Source: Gammaproteobacteria bacterium
GTDB taxonomy: Bacteria > Pseudomonadota > Gammaproteobacteria > HK1
Assembly (NCBI GenBank): GCA_021773795.1
Contig: JAJFJT010000028.1
Coordinates: 1 to 64,000, forward strand
Direction of reading: 5' to 3'
DNA: 64,000 bases
Shown here: piece by piece, positions 9,138-16,749 of the stretch
Numbering within the stretch: position 1 is the first letter of the stretch
How the letters are laid out: the number at the start of each line of letters is the position of its first letter
Translations under genes and position numbers: made by a program
The notes under the pieces: model-generated
What the model was told of the DNA's origin: nothing
What the model saw: the letters and a program-made list of their open reading frames with translations, nothing else
Databases searched by the model: none

Positions 9138-9333
9138 GTTCCCGCCTCACTTGTTCACTGCTCAACCGCTTGGTGGGGTTTTCCAGGCGTTGCTCGGCGA
9201 GATAGCGATCCTCAAGCTGGTCAATATTATCTTCGACGAGCTGACGGATATAAAAGCTTTTGCTGCGGCCTGTCAGTTGCGCGAGGTTTTGCAACCGGGT
9301 CTCCAATTCCTCTTTGAAACGGACATTAGCCAT
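9121..9333 (-). CDS. Ribbon-helix-helix antitoxin (RelB/DUF6290-like)
   Basis: A 70-residue protein beginning MANVRFKEELETRLQNLAQL, a ribbon-helix-helix DNA-binding N-terminus, followed by TGRSKSFYIRQLVEDNIDQL and an acidic/basic toxin-binding tail. ATG at 9333 has GGAGG and AGAGGA motifs just upstream; longer upstream extensions are not plausible. It should neutralise the neighbouring RelE-type toxin and repress the pair's promoter, as known for RelB-type systems. Confidence 0.88.
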   Translation of the reverse strand: MANVRFKEELETRLQNLAQLTGRSKSFYIRQLVEDNIDQLEDRYLAEQRLENPTKRLSSEQVRRELALDN

Positions 9334-9523
9334 TCCTCTTCTACCTCCGCACGATAGTTGCGCCACTTGTGTCACAAGCGTTACATGGAACCAGAGGTGG
9401 ATCAAGGAAAACGCAGCGAAACGTGGCCGCTTTGCAGGAGGGGCCTCCCTATATCTACGCCAAGGTTATTGAGGTGCCCTTGAGCCGTTAGCCTCGGACG
9501 CAGCCCAACGCTTCGACAGATGG

Positions 9524-10432
9524 CTATTTTCGCGCTTGCTTCTTTGCCCGTGGATGGGCGCAATCATAGACCGTCGCCAGGTGCTGAAAATCCAGATGGG
9601 TGTATACCTGCGTCGTGCTGATGCTGGCGTGCCCCAGCAGCTCCTGCACGGCACGCAGATCACCGCTCGACTCCAACAGATGGGTGGCGAAAGAATGGCG
9701 CAGCATGTGCGGATGCAATGCCCCCCCGGTTCCGGTCTCCAACCCCCATTTACGCAAACGCATCTGTAACGCCCGAGGGCTCAAGCGGCTGCCGCGACGG
9801 CTCACGAAGAGCGCAGGCTCATCCACCGCGGCAAGACAAACACGCGCCCGCAACCAAGCCTCCAGCGCTCTTACAGCGGCACCGCCGATGGGCAATATCC
9901 GGGTCTTGTGGCCTTTACCCGTGACCCTCAGTTCCCGGGCACCTGCTACCACATGTTGCTGATCGAGACCGATGAGCTCCGCCAGACGCAGGCCACAGGA
10001 ATAGAGCAGCTCCAGCATGGCACGATCCCGCAGCGCCAGCGGATCATTGCCAGGAAAGGCCAGCAATTGAGTAATGCGATCAACATCGAGGGTCTCGGGC
10101 AGACGTGCGGGTACCCTTGGAGCGGTCACTCCCTGGGCAGGATTACGGGTAATCAAACCCTCGCGCAACAGATAGGTGAAAAAACTGCGTACGGCCGATA
10201 GCAGTCGCTGCAGGCTGCGCCCGCTCAGCCCCTGGCGATGACGCCAAGCCAGCAGAGCCCGTACCGCGGCCGGATTGATGGCAGCCCAATAGCGGATCTC
10301 CCGCTGCTCACAAAAGCCTTGTAAACACGCTAGATCACGCCGGTAGGCGGCGATGGTATGGGGCGAAAGGCGCCGCTCCGTGTGCAGATGATGGAGAAAC
10401 TGCCCTGGCCAACTTTGCTGCTCCGCATCCAT
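9524..10432 (-). CDS. xerC: XerC, site-specific tyrosine recombinase
   Basis: A 302-residue recombinase that with XerD resolves chromosome dimers at dif. The N-terminal SAM-like domain covers residues 1-100. Catalytic residues are seen in order: Arg in YSCGLRLAELIGLD, Lys in GKGHKTRILPIG, His/Arg in HMLRHSFATHLLE, His in LGHASISTTQ and the nucleophile Tyr in VYTHLD. It follows dapF and the DUF484 gene in the conserved dapF-DUF484-xerC order, which separates it from phage integrases. It begins at ATG 10432, 10 bp after the DUF484 stop. Confidence 0.95.
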   Translation of the reverse strand: MDAEQQSWPGQFLHHLHTERRLSPHTIAAYRRDLACLQGFCEQREIRYWAAINPAAVRALLAWRHRQGLSGRSLQRLLSAVRSFFTYLLREGLITRNPAQGVTAPRVPARLPETLDVDRITQLLAFPGNDPLALRDRAMLELLYSCGLRLAELIGLDQQHVVAGARELRVTGKGHKTRILPIGGAAVRALEAWLRARVCLAAVDEPALFVSRRGSRLSPRALQMRLRKWGLETGTGGALHPHMLRHSFATHLLESSGDLRAVQELLGHASISTTQVYTHLDFQHLATVYDCAHPRAKKQARK

Positions 10433-10442
10433 GGTGAAGTCC

Positions 10443-11138
10443 TCAAATCCAGCGGGCCAATACCGCCGTCAGCACACCGCCCAACTGCTGCAGGAAGGCG
10501 TTACCCATCGCCGGATGGAAATGCTCCGGGTCGCGGCTACCGATAGCCAGCAGGCCTGGCATGGTGTCGTCGCCCAAGGGCTGCAAAGCGGCCGATCCCG
10601 ACTCTTCCCACTGTGCCGAGAACAGGTAATCCCATTGCTCTGGCCGAAGATGACCACACACCGTGTCACCGCTGTCCGAAATAGCCTTGAAAAGAGCCGC
10701 ACCCGCTCCGTCGGCACCGACGAACTGCGGCAGATTCATGCCCGGCTTTGCGGGTGGAGGCACAAACAGCTGGATAACCACAAAATCGGCTCCAAAATCC
10801 TCCATCAGACCCGCTGAAACCTTGTCGAATACCTCGGCGGCGGTCTCGCAGGCCAGCAAGGCCAAAGTCAGGCTGTGCAGTCGTGCATAGAGCGCCTCAT
10901 TTTCACGCGCACGTTCAATGAGAGACTGGAACTCACGACGCAGGCGATGATTGTGATCCCGCAGCACGCTCACCTGATGCTCCACCAGAGAAACCGCCGC
11001 ACCGCAGCGATGTGGGACGTGCATTTTTTCTACCAGCTCCGGATGCTCGCACAGGAAGTCCGGATGGCTACGCAGGAAACGCACTATCTCTTCCGTTGCC
11101 CCGACATCTGTCACCATCTGCTCGGCATTCACCTTCAT
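10443..11138 (-). CDS. DUF484 family (GAF-like) protein
   Basis: A 231-residue protein of the DUF484 family. It has an N-terminal helical part (IVRFLRSHPDFLCEHPEL, then a coiled region) and a C-terminal GAF-like domain ending in LLAIGSRDPEHFHPAMGNAF. The function is unknown; the gene is widely conserved between dapF and xerC (E. coli yigA position). ATG at 11138 overlaps the dapF stop (ATGA). An upstream in-frame ATG exists but would lie inside dapF. Confidence 0.9.
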   Translation of the reverse strand: MKVNAEQMVTDVGATEEIVRFLRSHPDFLCEHPELVEKMHVPHRCGAAVSLVEHQVSVLRDHNHRLRREFQSLIERARENEALYARLHSLTLALLACETAAEVFDKVSAGLMEDFGADFVVIQLFVPPPAKPGMNLPQFVGADGAGAALFKAISDSGDTVCGHLRPEQWDYLFSAQWEESGSAALQPLGDDTMPGLLAIGSRDPEHFHPAMGNAFLQQLGGVLTAVLARWI

Positions 11139-11965
11139 ATTTCTATCCTCCCCTCGTAAACCCGAGTCGCCGCTCCGGTCATCAACACGGAACCCTGTTC
11201 CCCATCCCATTGGATGCGCAGGTGCCCCCCCGTCAAAGCCACATCAACGGCAGCATCCAACAGCCCCTGCTGTCGACCCACCACCACGGCGGCACAGGCG
11301 CCGCTGCCACAGGCTTCGGTCTCCCCCACACCCCGCTCAAAAACCCGCAGACGAATCGCCCCCGGCCCAAGAATTTGCATGAAGCCCACGTTGACCCCCT
11401 CGGGGAAACAAGCCTCAGCCTGAATCGCGGGTCCCAGGCTTGCTACCGGTGCATTATCCACATCAACTACCTGCAGCACTGCGTGTGGATTTCCCATGGA
11501 GACAACCCCGACTTCCACCTCCATACCAGCAAGGCCAAGCGAATATTGAGGGGCTGACTGCGCACTGATAAAGGGGATTTTTTCGGGTTCAAAACATGGG
11601 GCTCCCATATCTACCGTGACCTCACCATTAGGCTCCAAGCGAGTACGAATCACCCCGTTGATGGTCTCAAAGACCAGTTCATCACGCTCACACAGGCCGG
11701 TCTCGTGGGCAAAACGTGCAACACAGCGAGCACCGTTACCGCACTGCTCCACCTCAGCGCCATCCGCGTTGAAGATGCGATAGCGAAAATCGGCGGCAGC
11801 ACCCGCAGCCTGCTCCAGCAACAACAGCTGATCACAGCCCACACCACGGCGGCGATCGGCCAGAAAACGCACCAGGGAGGCATCAGCTTGTAACCGCCCG
11901 GAACGGTTATCGATGACAATGAAATCATTGCCCAAGCCATGCATTTTACTAAAAGTCAGTTGCAC
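11135..11965 (-). CDS. dapF: DapF, diaminopimelate epimerase
   Basis: A 276-residue enzyme converting LL- to meso-diaminopimelate for lysine and peptidoglycan synthesis. The two catalytic cysteines are in EQCGNGARC (Cys75) and EACGSGAC (near 219). The N-terminus MQLTFSKMHGLGNDFIVIDN is family-typical. First gene of the dapF-DUF484-xerC operon, divergent from the Ser/Thr kinase gene across about 200 bp. Confidence 0.97.
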   Translation of the reverse strand: MQLTFSKMHGLGNDFIVIDNRSGRLQADASLVRFLADRRRGVGCDQLLLLEQAAGAAADFRYRIFNADGAEVEQCGNGARCVARFAHETGLCERDELVFETINGVIRTRLEPNGEVTVDMGAPCFEPEKIPFISAQSAPQYSLGLAGMEVEVGVVSMGNPHAVLQVVDVDNAPVASLGPAIQAEACFPEGVNVGFMQILGPGAIRLRVFERGVGETEACGSGACAAVVVGRQQGLLDAAVDVALTGGHLRIQWDGEQGSVLMTGAATRVYEGRIEI

Positions 11966-12104
11966 CTATCGGCACTCCATCATTGCGACCACGCCACAAC
12001 AATTCACTACGCTCTCCATCAGCCCCGGTTGCCCCCTATTTACGGGGCCTGCCCAAAGGCTATCCCAACAAGACGAAAGGGCATCTCTAGAAAGGTTTTT
12101 TATC

Positions 12105-12134
12105 TTGTATATTCAGCATAATATGACCTATAGT
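12105..12134 (+). promoter_or_regulatory. Candidate sigma-70 promoter of the kinase-phosphatase operon
   Basis: TTGTAT, an 18-base spacer and TATAGT, placed 30 bases before the chosen GTG start. The upstream in-frame ATG at 12123 lies inside this promoter, which supports the GTG at 12165. Prediction only. Confidence 0.4.
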
Positions 12135-12164
12135 TGTTCCATTACAAGAACTGGGGAGCATGGG

Positions 12165-14903
12165 GTGAAGAAAGGCTTCTGGACTAAGGATTGGTTTGCG
12201 GGCGTCGTTATCACGCTGATTTTCCTCATTGCCGGGCGCGGTGAGTTCCTCCAGGGACTGGAACGAAGTGCCTACGATTTCGGTGTACGTGCCTCCACGG
12301 CAGAGCCCAGCGACAAGGTGGCGGTTATTGCCATCGATGACGAAAGCATCAACAACCTTGGACGCTGGCCTTGGCCCCGCGACCTCCACGCCCGCATTAT
12401 TGAGCTGCTGACCCAGGCCCAGGCCAAGGTCATCGGCAACACGGTCTTTTTCCTCGAACCACAGATCGATCCCGGTCTTGCCCATATCACCGAACTGGGC
12501 GCCTTCGTGGTGGATTCCCATCTCTACCAGGATGTACCCGGTGAAGTTGAATTACTCCAGGCCTTGATGGAGGAGCTGCCGGCTAACAACGAGGCTGTGA
12601 CCCAGCTCCGTGAATTTTTGGCTGACTCCGCGCTGGCCAAAAGCCTGCAAGATGAGGTGGATATCCTAGCGGCCGTGCTTGGCGAGGCGGAACAGGCCCT
12701 CAACACCGACCGCAAGCTGGCCGAGCAACTAGCAAATGCGGGCAATGCGATCCTGGCCATGCCCTTCGTTATTGGCGAGCCCCTGGGCAATCCGGACCAG
12801 GATTTGCCGGAATACGTGACCCGCAATGCGCTCCCCAACGTTATCGATAGAACGGAGGCCCTGGTCAACGGCCTGCTGCCCCTGCCCACGGTGGCCGCCA
12901 TTCCGCCCATAGAGGAACTGGGCACGACGGCACTGGCCATTGGTCACCTGAATGCCAACGTCGACGTGGACGGCGGCATCCGCTCCGAGCCGCTGGTATT
13001 ACGCTATTTCGATAACTATTACCCGTCCCTGTCGCTGCTGCTCGCGGCCAAAAGTCTTAATCTGAAGAACAAGGATATTGAAATCCGTCTCGGCGAAGGC
13101 GTGAGACTGGGCAATCTGCAGATTGCCACCGACGCTGCACTGCAGATGCAGACCTTCTTCTACAGCGAGATGGATGGCATCCCGGCCTTCTCGGTGGATT
13201 CCTTCTACGACGTCATCAGTGGCAAAATCCCGCCGGAAAAATATCGTGGCAAGGTGGTATTGATAGGGGCAACCGCAACCGGCGTAGGTAGCCCACAGGT
13301 CACACCGGTGTCTCCCGCCATGGCACCCGTGCTCACCCTGGCCCACTCGGTCTCCAGCATTCTGAATGAGGACTTCTTTGTGGTCCCGACCTGGGGCTAC
13401 TGGGCCGAGTTGGGTGCCTTACTGTTTATTGCCCTGTATCTCATTGCCCTGCTACCTCGGCTAAAAGCAGCCGCTGGCGCCTCTGTCACGGCGCTTTTGT
13501 TCATTGCCCTGATGGTGACCCATTTCGTCCTCATGACCACTCAGGGCATGTGGTTACAGCTCATGGTGCCAGCTTGCTTGCTACTCGGTGGCCATCTGCT
13601 ACTCACCACCAAGCGCTACTTGGCCACGGAGCGCGGCAAGCTCGTCTCAGACGCGGATTCCGCCGAAACCAATCGCATGCTGGGGCTCGCCTTCCAGGGA
13701 CAGGGCCAACTGGATATGGCCTTTGACAAATTCCGTAAGTGCCCGCTGGACGACTCGGTCATGGACCTGCTGTACAACCTGGCCCTCGACTATGAACGCA
13801 AGCGGCAGTTCAACAAGGCTGGGTCGGTGTACCAGTACATGGCCGACTTCAATCCGAAGTTCCGCGATCTGGAATCGCGCATGTCGCGCAGCAAGGTGAT
13901 GGAAGACACGGTAATGCTCGGCAGCGCCGGTGGTGGCGCCCAGGCAACCATGATCCTCTCCGGAGAGGGCGTACAAAAACCCATGCTCGGTCGTTACGAG
14001 GTAGAAAAAGAACTTGGCAAGGGCGCCATGGGTATCGTGTATCTCGGCAAGGATCCCAAGATCAATCGCGTGGTCGCGATCAAAACCATGGCCCTGGCCC
14101 AGGAATTTGAGGGTGACGAACTCCAGGAAGTGAAGGAGCGCTTCTTCCGCGAGGCGGAGACGGCGGGCCGACTCAACCATCCTAATATTGTCACCATTTT
14201 CGATGCCGGCGAGGAACACGATCTTGCCTATATCGCCATGGAGTTCCTCAAAGGTGGCGACCTCGCCCCTTACACCAAACCCGACAAGTTATTACCAGTT
14301 GCCACGGTCATCGATCTGGTGGCGCAATCAGCGGACGCACTGGACTACGCCCATAGCCAGAACGTGGTACACCGCGACATCAAGCCTGCTAACCTGATGT
14401 ACGACGCTGAAAGCGAGACCATGAAAATTACCGATTTTGGTATCGCCCGGATTACGGATTCCAGTAAGACCAAGACCGGAATGGTGCTGGGCACCCCCTC
14501 TTACATGTCTCCGGAGCAGCTTGCAGGCACTAAAGTGGGCGGCCATTCCGACCTCTTCTCTCTCGGGGTCATGCTGTTTCAGATGCTTTCCGGGCAACTG
14601 CCCTTTACCGGCGACTCCATGGCCACCCTGATGTACAAAATTGCCAATGACGCCCATCCGGATGTACTCGGCATACGCCCTGATCTGCCCCCTTGCCTCA
14701 AGGCCATCATCGACAAGGCCCTGAAAAAGGATTTGGAAAAACGCTATCAGCGGGGCTCCGAGATGGCACGCGACCTGCGGGCTTGTGCCTCACGCGTAGG
14801 TGCTGTCCCAAGCACCCCTGTCACCGATAACTCAAGCACCGCCACCACCGACAACGATGCGCAACCGCGTGGAGAGGATGGGCGATTTGTACCTCGTGGC
14901 TAA
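12165..14903 (+). CDS. CHASE2-sensor serine/threonine protein kinase
   Basis: A 912-residue membrane kinase. After one N-terminal membrane helix comes a large extracytoplasmic CHASE2 domain (about residues 30-400; VAVIAIDDESINNLGRWPWPRD is its hallmark), then three membrane helices (about 408-480), a short TPR-like stretch and a Hanks-type kinase from about 607: GKGAMGIVYLG, the Lys in VVAIKTMAL, HRDIKPANLM, DFGIARI and GTPSYMSPEQ are all intact, so it should be active. The C-terminus is a low-complexity Ser/Thr tail. GTG at 12165 is preceded by GGGGAG. The CHASE2 domain is unusually long, with an inserted helical segment. It is followed by a PP2C phosphatase 27 bp downstream. Confidence 0.93.
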   Translation: MKKGFWTKDWFAGVVITLIFLIAGRGEFLQGLERSAYDFGVRASTAEPSDKVAVIAIDDESINNLGRWPWPRDLHARIIELLTQAQAKVIGNTVFFLEPQIDPGLAHITELGAFVVDSHLYQDVPGEVELLQALMEELPANNEAVTQLREFLADSALAKSLQDEVDILAAVLGEAEQALNTDRKLAEQLANAGNAILAMPFVIGEPLGNPDQDLPEYVTRNALPNVIDRTEALVNGLLPLPTVAAIPPIEELGTTALAIGHLNANVDVDGGIRSEPLVLRYFDNYYPSLSLLLAAKSLNLKNKDIEIRLGEGVRLGNLQIATDAALQMQTFFYSEMDGIPAFSVDSFYDVISGKIPPEKYRGKVVLIGATATGVGSPQVTPVSPAMAPVLTLAHSVSSILNEDFFVVPTWGYWAELGALLFIALYLIALLPRLKAAAGASVTALLFIALMVTHFVLMTTQGMWLQLMVPACLLLGGHLLLTTKRYLATERGKLVSDADSAETNRMLGLAFQGQGQLDMAFDKFRKCPLDDSVMDLLYNLALDYERKRQFNKAGSVYQYMADFNPKFRDLESRMSRSKVMEDTVMLGSAGGGAQATMILSGEGVQKPMLGRYEVEKELGKGAMGIVYLGKDPKINRVVAIKTMALAQEFEGDELQEVKERFFREAETAGRLNHPNIVTIFDAGEEHDLAYIAMEFLKGGDLAPYTKPDKLLPVATVIDLVAQSADALDYAHSQNVVHRDIKPANLMYDAESETMKITDFGIARITDSSKTKTGMVLGTPSYMSPEQLAGTKVGGHSDLFSLGVMLFQMLSGQLPFTGDSMATLMYKIANDAHPDVLGIRPDLPPCLKAIIDKALKKDLEKRYQRGSEMARDLRACASRVGAVPSTPVTDNSSTATTDNDAQPRGEDGRFVPRG

Positions 14904-14930
14904 GCGCCACCGAAGCCCAAGATCGATAAT

Positions 14931-15752
14931 ATGAACCTGGAGGGAAAGCTTGAAATAGTGGGTGTTTCGGATGTGGGGAGCAAACGCGACCACAACGAGG
15001 ACAGTATCGGCACCGATACCCGCACGGGCATCGTGATTCTCGCCGACGGCATGGGGGGATATAAGGCGGGGGAAGTCGCCAGTGCCATCGCCGTTAACCT
15101 GATGATGGAGGAATTGCGTGCGGATCCCCGGGCCTTGGGTGCGGGAGAAATAGATGAGGAAAGCGGTTATAGCCAGGAAACCCTGCTACTCAAGGCGGCG
15201 GCAGAAAAGGCCAATGAGACCATCTACCAGACAGCCCAGAGCCAGCCACAATGTCGGGGCATGGGAACCACCCTGGTGGCAGCAGTGTTTTACAACAACC
15301 GCCTCAGCATCGCTCATGTGGGGGATTCCCGCCTCTACCGCGTACGCAGCAATGTGCTTGAACAAGTTACCGTTGACCATTCTCTGCTGCAGGAACTGAT
15401 CGACAAAGGTTTTTATACCCCGGAGGAAGCGAAGGAATCACTGAACAAAAATCTGGTCACCCGTGCGGTAGGTATCGACCAACACGTGGAGGCTGAGGTG
15501 CAGGAGGATGTGGCCCTGCCAAGAGATATCTATCTCCTCTGTTCCGATGGCCTTACTGACCTGGTGAACGATGAAGCGATCCACTTAACCCTGACGAAAG
15601 ACAGTGATAACCTTCAGCAAGCAGCGGAAGTCCTGGTGAAGATGGCCAATGATGCGGGCGGCAGGGACAATATTTCTGTCATCCTTGTGCGCATACTAAG
15701 GCCGTTTCCCGTGAAAACAGGCTGGTACACGAGATTATTTGACTGGTTCTAA
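14931..15752 (+). CDS. PP2C-family serine/threonine phosphatase
   Basis: A 273-residue Stp1/PppA-like phosphatase. Metal-binding aspartates are in RDHNED, ILADGMGGYKAGE, LLCSDGLTD and GGRDNISVILV; the segment AHVGDSRLYRVRS is also typical. It has no membrane segment, so it should act in the cytoplasm, most likely reversing phosphorylation by the kinase encoded just upstream. The two genes are 27 bp apart and surely co-transcribed. Slightly longer than minimal PP2C (about 240) through a C-terminal PVKTGWYTRLFDWF tail. Confidence 0.95.
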   Translation: MNLEGKLEIVGVSDVGSKRDHNEDSIGTDTRTGIVILADGMGGYKAGEVASAIAVNLMMEELRADPRALGAGEIDEESGYSQETLLLKAAAEKANETIYQTAQSQPQCRGMGTTLVAAVFYNNRLSIAHVGDSRLYRVRSNVLEQVTVDHSLLQELIDKGFYTPEEAKESLNKNLVTRAVGIDQHVEAEVQEDVALPRDIYLLCSDGLTDLVNDEAIHLTLTKDSDNLQQAAEVLVKMANDAGGRDNISVILVRILRPFPVKTGWYTRLFDWF

Positions 15753-15814
15753 ATATGCTACAACGGTCTTTACATGCTATTTATCGACGGGCGGAAAGCA
15801 TACGCCTGGTCCCG

Positions 15815-15840
15815 TTTTCCGGACTTCAGTGCCCGGAAAA
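15815..15840. other. Hairpin between the phosphatase and FHA genes
   Basis: An 8-bp stem TTTTCCGG/CCGGAAAA with a 10-base loop lies in the 178-bp gap. A second CCGGAAAA at about 15871 could compete for the same left arm. It may reduce read-through into the FHA gene or be a remnant of a small repeat. No clean T run follows. Confidence 0.35.
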
Positions 15841-15930
15841 TGCTATTTCAATCGCAAACCTTGTACATACTGCCGGAAAACGGAATTTTCAGCAGCCTGT
15901 TAACCCATCCCGGTTCGGGTAGGACGTCCA

Positions 15931-16653
15931 ATGCCTGCAAAGCTCATACTCAGCCTCAATGCATCGGTCCTCGGAGAGTTTGATCTCGAAAAGGAACGCA
16001 TAACTATCGGGCGGCGCCCCGACAACGATATACAAGTGGATAATCTTGCGGTCAGCGGCAAGCATTCTGCCATTATTACCATCCTGAGCGACTCCTTCCT
16101 GGAGGATTTGGATAGCACTAACGGCACTTACGTCAACGGCAAGCTCATCAAGAAGCATGCTTTGAAAAATAACGACGTTATCAGTGTCGGCAAACACGAA
16201 CTCAAATATGTCAATGATGCAGCCTCGGCCGATGAGGATGACTTTGAGAAAACCATGATCATTCGCCCGGGGATGGTGGGCCATGCGGCGGCAGCGGAAA
16301 AGGCTGCAGAAGCTCCCGGAACCAGCACTGGCGATGTGGCCGCCCCGGCACCAACACCCGGGGCTGCTGCCCAACCAGCACCGACCGCATTACCCCTGGG
16401 CAAGATTCGGGTATTAAATGGCCCAGCGACCGGCAAGGAACTGGAACTAAAGAAAGCATTGATCACTCTGGGGCGGACCGGCATCCAGGTAGCAGTGATT
16501 ACCCGCCGCCCACAAGGCTATTTCATCACCCACGTCGAGGGAACCCCTCCCATCGTCAACGGCAACTCTATTGGTGGGCAGGCCCACGCCCTGAAAGATC
16601 GTGACGTGGTAGAGCTGGCCAGCATCAAAATGGAGTTTTCTGTCGACAGATAG
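15931..16653 (+). CDS. Double FHA-domain protein
   Basis: A 240-residue soluble protein. Residues 1-95 form a clear forkhead-associated domain that binds phosphothreonine: ITIGRRPDNDIQVDN, VSGKHS and DLDSTNGTYVNG hold the conserved Gly-Arg, Ser-x-x-His and Asn-Gly. A Pro/Ala-rich linker follows, beginning DFEKTMIIRPG, which looks like a phosphorylatable Thr motif as in GarA/Fha proteins. Residues about 150-240 look like a second, degenerate FHA domain (LITLGRTGIQVAVITRRPQG) that lacks the clean Ser-x-x-His. It is probably the reader/effector of the upstream kinase-phosphatase pair. Confidence 0.9.
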   Translation: MPAKLILSLNASVLGEFDLEKERITIGRRPDNDIQVDNLAVSGKHSAIITILSDSFLEDLDSTNGTYVNGKLIKKHALKNNDVISVGKHELKYVNDAASADEDDFEKTMIIRPGMVGHAAAAEKAAEAPGTSTGDVAAPAPTPGAAAQPAPTALPLGKIRVLNGPATGKELELKKALITLGRTGIQVAVITRRPQGYFITHVEGTPPIVNGNSIGGQAHALKDRDVVELASIKMEFSVDR

Positions 16654-16684
16654 GGGTCTGTCGAACTTAGGACTGCTCTGCTGC
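16654..16684. repeat. Element II, end fragment
   Basis: Starting at the FHA stop, GTCTGTCGAACTTAGGACTG continues into CTCTGCTG. This matches, with few changes, the reverse complement of the right end of the 159-bp element at 55181-55339. Only about 30 bp remain. It lies in the convergent gap between the FHA and cyclase genes. Confidence 0.65.
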
Positions 16685-16749
16685 GGGAACTCGGTACAGG
16701 GAAGAGCTTCCTTCAGCTAAAATACCGGCCACAGGCCGTTATTCGGTGC

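Noticed and set aside
12079-12095. GGGCATCTCTAGAAA as another element I end
   Set aside because: Only about 15 bases with several changes and no partner end; too weak to annotate.
11913-12164. N-terminal extension of the kinase frame to 11913
   Set aside because: It would overlap dapF and the likely promoter; the residues look random and the membrane helix begins just after the GTG at 12165.
12165-16653. Type VI secretion regulatory module (PpkA-PppA-Fha)
   Set aside because: No tss genes are near, and the kinase has a CHASE2 sensor rather than the PpkA layout.
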